Assembly (NCBI GenBank): GCA_963556195.1
Contig: CAUVYP010000587.1
Coordinates: forward strand, 496,001-560,000
From: Sepiola atlantica
Lineage: Eukaryota; Mollusca; Cephalopoda; Sepiida; Sepiolidae
Reading direction: 5' to 3'
Length of the DNA: 64,000 nt
Shown: in pieces, positions 9,886 through 20,490 of the stretch
How positions within the stretch are numbered: the first letter of the stretch is position 1
How the letters are laid out: the number at the start of each line of letters is the position of its first letter
The notes under the pieces: model-generated
The model's input: only the letters and a program-made list of their open reading frames with translations
Databases searched by the model: none
Told to the model about the DNA's origin: nothing
Program-made: the position numbers and the translations under genes

Positions 9886-10071
9886 TTAGCGCGTTTTAAA
9901 GTTGATATCGCTTTTGTTTATAACTTCCACATTTATTCTAATTGTGCAACGAAACTTTGCAGACAAGTGCGGAGATCAATTCTCTACTGAAGTACCAAGT
10001 TTCAGAAGTGCAGCTCTCGTACTGCCGGAGATATGTCGATACAAACTGAATACCCAAAACATCAACAAAAT
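9886..10071. repeat. Monomer type I (exemplar)
   Basis: Type I is recognised by the GCGGAGATCAATTCTC window (usually after ACAAGC) and by GTTCAGCTCTCGTAC in the 3' half. GATCAATTC creates a minus-frame TGA. Starts: 1144, 2446, 5236, 5608, 7468, 9886, 11564, 12679, 15655, 17329, 18631, 24768, 26814, 29046, 31278, 33325 and 42440. The copy at 5608 has GATCGATTC and so keeps the minus frame open. I usually closes a cycle. Copies at 24768, 26814, 29046, 31278 and 42440 share CTGCCACAGATATG. Confidence 0.88.
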
Positions 10072-10773
10072 TTAGCGCGTTTTAAAGTTGATATCGCTTT
10101 TGTTTATAACTTCCACATTTATTCGAATTGTGCAACGACATTTATCAGACAACCGCGGAGACAAATGTTCTACTGAAGTACCAAGTTTCAGAAGTGCAGC
10201 TCTTGTACTGCCGGAGATATGTCGATACAAACTTAATACGCAAAACATCAACAAAATTTAGCGCGTTTTAAAGTTGATATCGCTTTTGTTTATAACTTCC
10301 ACATTTATGTGAATTGTGCAACGAAACATTGCAGACAACAGCTCAGACAAATTTTCTACTGAAGTACCAAGTTTCAGAAGTGCAGCTCTTGTACTGCCGG
10401 AGATATGTCGATACAAACTGAATACGCAAAACATCAACAAAATTTAGCGCGTTTTAAAGTTGATATCGCTTTTGTTTATAACTTCCACATTTATTCGAAT
10501 TGTGCAGCGAAATTTTAGAGACAACCGCGGAGACACATGTTCTACTGAAGTACCAAGTTTCAGAAGTGCAGCTCTTGTACTGCCGGAGATATGTCGATAC
10601 AAAGTTAATTCGCAAAACATCAACAAAATTTAGCGCGTTTTAAAGTTGATATCGCTTTTGTTTATAACTTCCACATTTATTCTAATTGTGCAACGAAACT
10701 TTGCAGACAACCGCTCAGCCGAATTGGCTACTGAAGTACCAAGTCTCAGAAGTGCAGCTCTTGTACTTCCGGA

Positions 10774-10781
10774 GATAGATA
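10774..10781. other. 4 bp GATA duplication in a D monomer
   Basis: GGAGATATGTCG has become GGAGATAGATATGTCG, lengthening this monomer to 190 bp. It is the largest length change in the window and looks like a replication-slippage duplication of GATA. The counterpart D at 16399 lacks it, so it arose after the 31-monomer duplication or was removed there. Confidence 0.93.
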
Positions 10782-11563
10782 TGTCGATACAAACTGAATA
10801 CGCAAAACATCAACAAAATTTAGCGCGTTTTAAAGTTGATATCGCTTTTGTTTATAACTTCCACATTTATTTGAATTGTGCAACGAAACTTGGCAGACAG
10901 TCGCGGATAGGCTTTTTCTACTGAAGTACCAAGTTTCAGAAGTGCAGCTCTTGTACTGCCGGAGATATGTCGATACAAACTGAATACGCAAACAATCAAC
11001 AAAATTTAGTGCGATTTAAAGTTAATATCGCTTTTGTTTATAACTTCCACATTCATTGTAATTGTGCAACGAAATTTTGCAGAGATTAGCGGAGTCACAT
11101 GTTCTGCAAAAGTACCAAGTTTAAGAAGTGCAGCTCTAGTACTGCCGGAGATATGTCGATACAAACTGAATACGCAAAACATCAACAAAATTTAGCGCGT
11201 TTTAAAGTTGATATCGCTTTTGTTTATAACTTCCACATTTATTCGAATTGTGCAACGAAACTTTGCAGACAGTCGCGGATAGGCCTTTTCTACTGAAGTA
11301 CTAAGTTTCAGAAGTGCAGCTCTTGTACTGCCGGAGATATGTCGATACAAACTGAATACGCAAAACATCAACAAAATTTAGCGCGTTTTAAAGTTGATAT
11401 CGCTTTTGTTTATAACTTCCACATTTATTCGAATTGTTCAACGAAACTTTGCAGAAAACCGCGGAGACATATGTTCTACTGAAGTACCAAGTTTCAGAAG
11501 TGCAGCTCTTGTACTGCCGGAGATATGTCGATACAAACTTAATACGCAAAACATCGACAAAAT

Positions 11564-11574
11564 TTAGCCGTTTT
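11564..11574. other. 1 bp deletion at monomer boundary
   Basis: TTAGCGCGTTTT reads TTAGCCGTTTT, so this type I monomer is 185 bp. The counterpart at 17329 is full length. Confidence 0.92.
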
Positions 11575-11748
11575 AAAGTTGATATCGCTTTTGTTTATAA
11601 CTTCCACATTTATTCTAATTGTGTAACGAAACTTTGCAGACAAGCGCGGAGATCAATTCTCTACTGAAGTACCAAGTTTCAGAAGTTCAGCTCTCGTACT
11701 GCCGGAGATATGTCGATACAAACTGAATACGCAAAACATCAACAAAAT

Positions 11749-12864
11749 TTAGCGCGTTTTAAAGTTGATATCGCTTTTGTTTATAACTTCCACATTTATT
11801 CGAATTGTGCAACGACATTTTGCAGACAACCGCGGAGACAAATGTTCTACTGAAGTACCAAGTTTCAGAAGTGCAGCTCTTGTACTGCCGGAGATATGTC
11901 GATACAAACTTAATACGCAAAACATCAACAAAATTTAGCGCGTTTTAAAGTTGATATCGCTTTTGTTTATAACTTCCACATTTATTCTAATTGTGCAACG
12001 ACATTTTGCAGACAACCGCAGAGACAAATGTTCTACTGAAGTACCAAGTTTCAGAAGTGCAGCTATTGTACTGCCGGAGATATGTCGATACAAACTTAAT
12101 ACGCAAAACATCAACAAAATTTAGCGCGTTTTAAAGTTGATATCGCTTTTGTTTATAACTTCCACATTTATTCTAATTGTGCAACGAAACTTTGCAGACA
12201 ACCGCTCAGCCGAATTGGCTACTGAAGTACCAAGTTTCAGAAGTGCAGCTCTTGTACTGCCGGAGATATGTCGATACAAACTGAATACGCAAACAATCAA
12301 CAAAATTTAGTGCGATTTAAAGTTAATATCGCTTTTGTTTATAACTTCCACATTCATTGTAATTGTGCAACGAAATTTTGCAGAGATTAGCGGAGTCACA
12401 TGTTCTGCAAAAGTACCAAGTTTAAGAAGTGCAGCTCTAGTACTGCCGGAGATATGTCGATACAAACTGAATACGCAAAACATCAACAAAATTTAGCGCG
12501 TTTTAAAGTTGATATCGCTTTTGTTTATAACTTCCAGCTTTATTCGAATTGTTCAACGAAACTTTGCAGACAACCGCGGAGACACATGTTCTACTGAAGT
12601 ACCAAGTTTCAGAAGTGCAGCTCTTGTACTGCCGGAGATATGTCGATACAAACTTAATACGTCAAAAATCGACAAAATTTAGCGCGTTTTAAAGTTGATA
12701 TCGCTTTTGTTTATAACTTCCACATTTATTCTAATTGTGCAACGAAACTTTGCAGACAAGCGCGGAGATCAATTCTCTACTGAAGTACCAAGTTTCAGAA
12801 GTTCAGCTCTCGTACTGCCGGAGATACGACGATACAAACTGAATACGCAAAACATCAACAAAAT
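11749..12864. repeat. HOR block 6: shortened unit A A D/E F H I
   Basis: A six-monomer unit. The second A (11935) has the TTCTAATTG 5' half of another type. The D at 12121 carries an E-type tail (CTGCCGGAG, AAACAATC), so one monomer was lost by D-E recombination. G is missing between F and H. The I at 12679 has GGAGATACGACGATAC. Apart from the missing G this matches block 10. Confidence 0.88.
12121..12306. repeat. Hybrid monomer D/E
   Basis: The front and window are type D (TTCTAATTG, CGCTCAGCCGAATTGGC), but the back is type E before F (CTTGTACTGCCGG and the tail CAAACAATCAAC). Full cycles have D then E, so one monomer length was removed by exchange between neighbours. The same joint occurs at 17887-18072. 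Confidence 0.85.
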
Positions 12865-14352
12865 TTAGCGCGTTTTAAAGTTGATATCGCTTTTGTTTAT
12901 AACTTCCACATTTATTCGAATTGTGCAACGACATTTTGCAGACAACCGCGGAGACACATGTTCTACTGAAGTACCAAGTTTCAGAAGTGCAGCTCTTGTA
13001 CTGCCGGAGATATGTCGATACAAACTTAATACGCAAAACATCAACAAAATTTAGCGCGTTTTAAAGTTGATATCGCTTTTGTTTATAACTTCCACATTTA
13101 TTCGAATTGTGCAACGAAACTTTGCAGACAACAGCTCAGACAAATTTTCTACTGAAGTACCAAGTTTCAGAAGTGCAGCTCTTGTACTGCCGGAGATATG
13201 TCGATACAAACTGAATACGCAAAACATCAAGAAAATTTAGCGCGTTTTAAAGTTGATATCGCTTTTGTTTATAACTTCCACATTTATTCGAATTCTGCAA
13301 CGAAATTTTGCAGACAACCGCGGAGACACATGTTCTACTGAAGTACCAAGTTTCAGAAGTGCAGCTCTTGTACTGCCGGAGATATGTCGATACAAACTTA
13401 ATACGCAAAACATCAACAAAATTTAGCGCGTTTTAAAGTTGATATCGCTTTTGTTTATAACTTCCACATTTATTCTAATTGTGCAACGAAACTTTGCAGA
13501 CAACCGCTCAGCCGAATTGGCAACTGAAGTACCAAGTTTCAGAAGTGCAGCTCTTGTACTTCCGGAGATATGTCGATACAAACTGAATACGCAAAACATC
13601 AACAAAATTTAGCGCGTTTTAAAGTTGATATCGCTTTTGTTTATAACTTCCACATTTATTTGAATTGTGCAACTAAACTTGGCAGACAGTCGCGGATAGG
13701 CTTTTTCTACTGAAGTACCAAGTTTCAGAAGTGCAGCTCTTGTACTGCCGGAGTTATGTCGATACAAACTGAATACGCAAACAATCAACAAAATTTAGTG
13801 CGATTTAAAGTTAATATCGCTTTTGTTTATAACTTCCACATTCATTGTAATTGTGCAACGAAATTTTGCAGAGATTAGCGGAGTCACATGTTCTGCAAAA
13901 GTACCAAGTTTAAGAAGTGCAGCTCTAGTACTGCCGGAGATATGTCGATACAAACTGAATACGCAAAACATCAACAAAATTTAGCGCGTTTTAAAGTTGA
14001 TATCGCTTTTGTTTATAACTTCCACATTTATTCGAATTGTGCAACGAAACTTTGCAGACAGTCGCGGATAGGCCTTTTCTACTGAAGTACTAAGTTTCAG
14101 AAGTGCAGCTCTTGTACTGCCGGAGATATGTCGATACAAACTTAATACGCAAAACATCAACAAAATTTAGCGCGTTTTAAAGTTGATATCGCTTTTGTTT
14201 ATAACTTCCACATTTATTCGAATTGTTCAACGAAACTTTGCAGACAACCGCGGAGACACATGTTCTACTGAAGTACCAAGTTTCAGAAGTGCAGCTCTTG
14301 TACTGCCGGAGATATGTCGATACAAACTTAATACGCAAAACATCAACAAAAT
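12865..14352. repeat. HOR block 7: A(hybrid) B J D E F G H, first copy of 1,302 bp duplication
   Basis: Eight monomers. The seven from 13051 (B J D E F G H) are repeated immediately at 14353. The opening monomer has an A-type ACGACATTTTGC but a C/H-type GACACATG, so it is a hybrid. Private marks are CATCAAGAAAAT after B, AATTCTGCAACG in J, TTGGCAACTG in D and GGAGTTATGTCG in E; all occur again in the next copy. Confidence 0.92.
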
Positions 14353-15840
14353 TTAGCGCGTTTTAAAGTTGATATCGCTTTTGTTTATAACTTCCACATT
14401 TATTCGAATTGTGCAACGAAACTTTGCAGACAACAGCTCAGACAAATTTTCTACTGAAGTACCAAGTTTCAGAAGTGCAGCTCTTGTACTGCCGGAGATA
14501 TGTCGATACAAACTGAATACGCAAAACATCAAGAAAATTTAGCGCGTTTTAAAGTTGATATCGCTTTTGTTTATAACTTCCACATTTATTCGAATTCTGC
14601 AACGAAATTTTGCAGACAACCGCGGAGACACATGTTCTACTGAAGTACCAAGTTTCAGAAGTGCAGCTCTTGTACTGCCGGAGATATGTCGATACAAACT
14701 TAATACGCAAAACATCAACAAAATTTAGCGCGTTTTAAAGTTGATATCGCTTTTGTTTATAACTTCCACATTTATTCTAATTGTGCAACGAAACTTTGCA
14801 GACAACCGCTCAGCCGAATTGGCAACTGAAGTACCAAGTTTCAGAAGTGCAGCTCTTGTACTTCCGGAGATATGTCGATACAAACTGAATACGCAAAACA
14901 TCAACAAAATTTAGCGCGTTTTAAAGTTGATATCGCTTTTGTTTATAACTTCCACATTTATTTGAATTGTGCAACTAAACTTGGCAGACAGTCGCGGATA
15001 GGCTTTTTCTACTGAAGTACCAAGTTTCAGAAGTGCAGCTCTTGTACTGCCGGAGTTATGTCGATACAAACTGAATACGCAAACAATCAACAAAATTTAG
15101 TGCGATTTAAAGTTAATATCGCTTTTGTTTATAACTTCCACATTCATTGTAATTGTGCAACGAAATTTTGCAGAGATTAGCGGAGTCACATGTTCTGCAA
15201 AAGTACCAAGTTTAAGAAGTGCAGCTCTAGTACTGCCGGAGATATGTCGATACAAACTGAATACGCAAAACATCAACAAAATTTAGCGCGTTTTAAAGTT
15301 GATATCGCTTTTGTTTATAACTTCCACATTTATTCGAATTGTGCAACGAAACTTTGCAGACAGTCGCGGATAGGCCTTTTCTACTGAAGTACTAAGTTTC
15401 AGAAGTGCAGCTCTTGTACTGCCGGAGATATGTCGATACAAACTTAATACGCAAAACATCAACAAAATTTAGCGCGTTTTAAAGTTGATATCGCTTTTGT
15501 TTATAACTTCCACATTTATTCGAATTGTTCAACGAAACTTTGCAGACAACCGCGGAGACACATGTTCTACTGAAGTACCAAGTTTCAGAAGTGCAGCTCT
15601 TGTACTGCCGGAGATATGTCGATACAAACTTAATACGTTAAAAATTAACAAAATTTAGCGCGTTTTAAAGTTGATATCGCTTTTGTTTATAACTTCCACA
15701 TTTATTCTAATTGTGCAACGAAACTTTGCAGACAAGTGCGGAGATCAATTCTCTACTGAAGTACCAAGTTTCAGAAGTTTAGCTCTCGTACTGCCGGAGA
15801 TATGTCGATACAAACTGAATACGCAAAACATCAACAAAAT
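14353..15840. repeat. HOR block 8: B J D E F G H I, second copy of 1,302 bp duplication
   Basis: Seven monomers (14353-15654) repeat 13051-14352 with no difference found on reading. Divergence begins only at 15638, where the H tail reads ACGTTAAAAATTAAC instead of ACGCAAAACATCAAC, followed by a type I monomer (ACAAGTGCGGAGATC). To the left, identity extends back to about 14237, the image of 12935. Confidence 0.92.
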
Positions 15841-17514
15841 TTAGCGCGTTTTAAAGTTGATATCGCTTTTGTTTATAACTTCCACATTTATTCGAATTGT
15901 GCAACGACATTTTGCAGACAACCGCGGAGACAAATGTTCTACTGAAGTACCAAGTTTCAGAAATGCAGCTTTTGTACTGCCGGAGATATGTCGATACAAA
16001 CTTAATACGCAAAACATCAACAAAATTTAGCGCGTTTTAAAGTTGATATCGTTTTTGTTTATAACTTCCACATTTATTCGAATTGTGCAACGAAACTTTG
16101 CAGACAACAGCTCAGACAAATTTTCTACTGAAGTACCAAGTTTCAGAAGTGCAGCTCTTGTACTGCCGGAGATATGTCGATACAAACTGAATACGCAAAA
16201 CATCAACAAAATTTAGCGCGTTTTAAAGTTGATATCGCTTTTGTTTATAACTTCCACATTTATTCGAATTGTGCAGCGAAATTTTAGAGACAACCGCGGA
16301 GACACATGTTCTACTGAAGTACCAAGTTTCAGAAGTGCAGCTCTTGTACTGCCGGAGATATGTCGATACAAACTTAATACGCAAAACATCAACAAAATTT
16401 AGCGCGTTTTAAAGTTGATATCGCTTTTGTTTATAACTTCCACATTTATTCTAATTGTGCAACGAAACTTTGCAGACAACCGCTCAGCCGAATTGGCTAC
16501 TGAAGTACCAAGTTTCAGAAGTGCAGCTCTTGTACTTCCGGAGATATGTCGATACAAACTGAATACGCAAAACATCAACAAAATTTAGCGCGTTTTAAAG
16601 TTGATATCGCTTTTGTTTATAACTTCCACATTTATTTGAATTGTGCAACGAAACTTGGCAGACAGTCGCGGATAGGCTTTTTCTACTGAAGTACCAAGTT
16701 TCAGAAGTGCAGCTCTTGTACTGCCGGAGATATGTCGATACAAACTGAATACGACAAATATCAACAAAATTTAGTGCGATTTAAAGTTAATATCGCTTTT
16801 GTTTATAACTTCCACATTCATTGTAATTGTGCAACGAAATTTTGCAGAGATTAGCGGAGTCACATGTTCTGCAAAAGTACCAAGTTTAAGAAGTGCAGCT
16901 CTAGTACTGCCGGAGATATGTCGATACAAACTGAATACGCAAAACATCAACAAAATTTAGCGCGTTTTAAAGTTGATATCGCTTTTGTTTATAACTTCCA
17001 CATTTATTCGAATTGTGCAACGAAACTTTGCAGACAGTCGCGGATAGGCCTTTTCTACTGAAGTACTAAGTTTCAGAAGTGCAGCTCTTGTACTGCCGGA
17101 GATATGTCGATACAAACTGAATACGCAAAACATCAACAAAATTTAGCGCGTGTTAAAGTTGATATCGCTTTTGTTTATAACTTCCACATTTATTCGAATT
17201 GTTCAACGAAACTTTGCAGACAACCGCGGAGACATATGTTCTACTGAAGTACCAAGTTTCAGAAGTGCAGCTCTTGTACTGCCGGAGATATGTCGATACA
17301 AACTTAATACGCAAAACATCGACAAAATTTAGCGCGTTTTAAAGTTGATATCGCTTTTGTTTATAACTTCCACATTTATTCTAATTGTGTAACGAAACTT
17401 TGCAGACAAGCGCGGAGATCAATTCTCTACTGAAGTACCAAGTTTCAGAAGTTCAGCTCTCGTACTGCCGGAGATATGTCGATACAAACTGAATACGCAA
17501 AACATCAACAAAAT
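15841..17514. repeat. HOR block 9: complete nine-monomer unit A B C D E F G H I
   Basis: The second complete regular cycle, exactly 1,674 bp. It corresponds monomer by monomer to block 5, 31 monomers away, but lacks the GATA insertion and the 1 bp deletion of that block. It shares ACATATG in H and TGTAACG in I. The E at 16585 is followed by an altered tail, TACGACAAATATCAAC. Confidence 0.93.
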
Positions 17515-18816
17515 TTAGCGCGTTTTAAAGTTGATATCGCTTTTGTTTATAACTTCAACATTTATTCGAATTGTGCAACGACATTTTGCAGACAACCGCG
17601 GAGACAAATGTTCTACTGAAGTACCAAGTTTCAGAAGTGCAGCTTTTGTACTGCCGGAGATATGTCGATACAAACTTAATACGCAAAACATCAACAAAAT
17701 TTAGCGCGTTTTAAAGTTGATATCGCTTTTGTTTATAACTTCCACATTTATTCTAATTGTGCAACGACATTTTGCAGACAACCGCGGAGACAAATGTTCT
17801 ACTGAAGTACCAAGTTTCAGAAGTGCAGCTATTGTACTGCCGGAGATATGTCGATACAAACTTAATACGCAAAACATCAACAAAATTTAGCGCGTTTTAA
17901 AGTTGATATCGCTTTTGTTTATAACTTCCACATTTATTCTAATTGTGCAACGAAACTTTGCAGACAACCGCTCAGCCGAATTGGCTACTGAAGTACCAAG
18001 TTTCAGAAGTGCAGCTCTTGTACTGCCGGAGATATGTCGATACAAACTGAATACGCAAACAATCAACAAAATTTAGTGCGATTTAAAGTTAATATCGCTT
18101 TTGTTTATAACTTCCACATTCATTGTAATTGTGCAACGAAATTTTGCAGAGATTAGCGGAGTCACATGTTCTGCAAAAGTACCAAGTTTAAGAAGTGCAG
18201 CTCTAGTACTGCCGGAGATATGTCGATACAAACTGAATACGCAAAACATCAACAAAATTTAGCGCGTTTTAAAGTTGATATCGCTTTTGTTTATAACTTC
18301 CACATTTATTCGAATTGTGCAACGAAACTTTGCAGACAGTCGCGGATAGGCCTTTTCTACTGAAGTACTAAGTTTCAGAAGTGCAGCACTTGTACTTCCG
18401 GAGATATGTCGATACAAACTGAATACGCAAAACATCAACAAAATTTAGCGCGTTTTAAAGTTGATATCGCTTTTGTTTATAACTTCCACATTTATTCGAA
18501 TTGTTCAACGAAACTTTGCAGACAACCGCGGAGACACATGTTCTACTGAAGTACCAAGTTTCAGAAGTGCAGCTCTTGTACTGCCGGAGATATGTCGATA
18601 CAAACTTAATACGCAAAACATCGACAAAATTTAGCGCGTTTTAAAGTTGATATCGCTTTTGTTTATAACTTCCACATTTATTCTAATTGTGCAACGAAAC
18701 TTTGCAGACAAGCGCGGAGATCAATTCTCTACTGAAGTACCAAGTTTCAGAAGTTCAGCTCTCGTACTGCCGGAGATATGTCGATACAAACTGAATACGC
18801 AAAACATCAACAAAAT
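17515..18816. repeat. HOR block 10: A A D/E F G H I (seven monomers)
   Basis: Same architecture as block 6 with G present. The A at 17515 has ACTTCAACATTT. The second A (17701) shares GCAGCTATTGTACTG with 11935. The D/E hybrid at 17887 matches that at 12121. Because the same recombinant joint occurs in both, the joint is older than the duplication that separates the blocks. Confidence 0.88.
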
Positions 18817-20490
18817 TTAGCGCGTTTTAAAGTTGATATCGCTTTTGTTTATAACTTCCACATTTATTCGAATTGTGCAACGACCTTTTGCAGACAACCG
18901 CGGAGACAAATGTTCTACTGAAGTACCAAGTTTCAGAAGTGCAGCTCTTGTACTGCCGGAGATATGTCGATACAAACTTAATACGCAAAACATCAACAAA
19001 ATTTAGCGCGTTTTAAAGTTGATATCGCTTTTGTTTATAACTTCCACATTTATTCGAATTGTGCAACACCACTTTGCAGACAACAGCTCAGACAAATTTT
19101 CTACTGAAGTACCAAGTTTCAGAAGTTCAGCTCTCGTACTGCCGGAGATATGTCGATACAAACTGAATACGCAAAACATCAACAAAATTTAGCGCGTTTT
19201 AAAGTTGATATCGCTTTTGTTTATAACTTCCACATTTATTCTAATTGTGCAACGAAATTTTAGAGACAACCGCGGAGACACATGTTCTACTGAAGTACCA
19301 AGTTTCAGAAGTGCAGCTCTTGTACTGCGGGAGATATGTCGATACAAACTTAATACGCAAAACATCAACAAAATTTAGCGCGTTTTAAAGTTGATATCGC
19401 TTTTGTTTATAACTTCCACATTTATTCTAATTGTGCAACGAAACTTTGCAGACAACCGCTCAGCCGAATTGGCTACTGAAGTACCAAGTTTCAGAAGTGG
19501 AGCTCTTGTACTTCCGGAGATATGTCGATACAAACTGAATACGCAAAACATCAACAAAATTTAGCGCGTTTTAAAGTTGATATCGCTTTTGTTTATAACT
19601 TCCACATTCATTGGAATTGTGCAACGAAACTTGGCAGACAGTCGCGGATAGGCTTTTTCTACTGAAGTACCAAGTTTCAGAAGTGCAGCTCTTGTACTGC
19701 CGGAGATATGTCGATACAAACTGAATACGCAAACAATCAACAAAATTTAGTGCGATTTAAAGTTAATATCGCTTTTGTTTATAACTTCCACATTCATTGT
19801 AATTGTGCAACGAAATTTTGCAGAGATTAGCGGAGTCACATGTTCTGCAAAAGTTGGAAGTTTAAGAAGTGCAGCTCTAGTACTGCCGGAGATATGTCGA
19901 TACAAACTGAATACGCAAAACATCAACAAAATTTAGCGCGTTTTAAAGTTGATATCGCTTTTGTTTATAACTTCCACATTTATTCGAATTGTGCAACGAA
20001 ACTTTGCAGACAGTCGCGGATAGGCCTTTTCTACTGAAGTACTAAGTTTCAGAAGTGCAGCTCTTGTACTTCCGGAGATATGTCGATACAAACTGAATAC
20101 GCAAAACATCAACAAAATTTAGCGCGTTTTAAAGTTGATATCGCTTTTTTTTATAACTTCCACATTTATTCTAATTGTGCAACGAAACTTTGCAGACAAC
20201 CGCGGAGCCAAATTCTCTACTGAAGTACCAAGTTTCAGAAGTGCAGCTCTTGTACTGCCGGAGATATGTCGATACAAACTGAATACGCAAAACATCAACA
20301 AAATTTAGCGCGTTTCAAAGTTGATATCGCTTTTGTTTATAACTTCCACATTTATTCGAATTGTGCAACGAAATTTTGCAGACAACCGCGGAGACACATG
20401 TTCTACTGAAGTACCAAGTTTCAGAAGTGCAGCTCTTGTACTGCCGGAGATATGTCGATACAAACTTAATACGCAAAACATCAACAAAAT
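18817..20490. repeat. HOR block 11: A B C D E F G K J
   Basis: A nine-monomer unit whose last two places hold K and J in place of H and I. B at 19003 has CAACACCACTTTGC, and its 3' half carries GTTCAGCTCTCG from a type I monomer. F at 19747 has AAGTTGGAAG where others have AAGTACCAAG, which removes the left arm of the AGTAC dyad. Confidence 0.88.
20305..20490. repeat. Monomer type J (exemplar)
   Basis: J combines GAAATTTTGCAGACAACC with GAGACACATG and usually begins GCGCGTTTCAAAGTTG. Starts: 1330, 13237, 14539, 20305, 23652, 35186, 40580, 41138, 44858, 46718, 48206, 48950, 52298, 53600, 54344, 58064, 59366 and 60110; several of these vary. In 13051-15654 J takes the place of C after B. In the right half it follows K or P. 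Copies at 13237 and 14539 share AATTCTGCAACG and the preceding CATCAAGAAAAT, marking the 1,302 bp duplication. Confidence 0.82.

Larger units (their letters stand above)
8584..10071. repeat. HOR block 4: A B C E F G H I (eight monomers)
   Basis: This is the first appearance of the E F G H I half of the regular cycle; D is missing between C and E. The C monomer at 8956 has an odd GCGGATACACATC window. The 9142-12492 stretch that begins here is repeated 31 monomers to the right (14911 onward), with shared variants such as GCAACTAAACTTGG in E. Confidence 0.88.
10072..11748. repeat. HOR block 5: complete nine-monomer unit A B C D E F G H I
   Basis: A full regular cycle, 1,677 bp long here instead of 1,674, because of a 4 bp GATA insertion in D (near 10774) and a 1 bp deletion at the start of I (TTAGCCG near 11568). 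H has CAGAAAACCGCGG and ACATATG; I has TTGTGTAACG. The ACATATG and TGTAACG marks recur at 17143-17514, which ties this unit to block 9. Confidence 0.92.
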
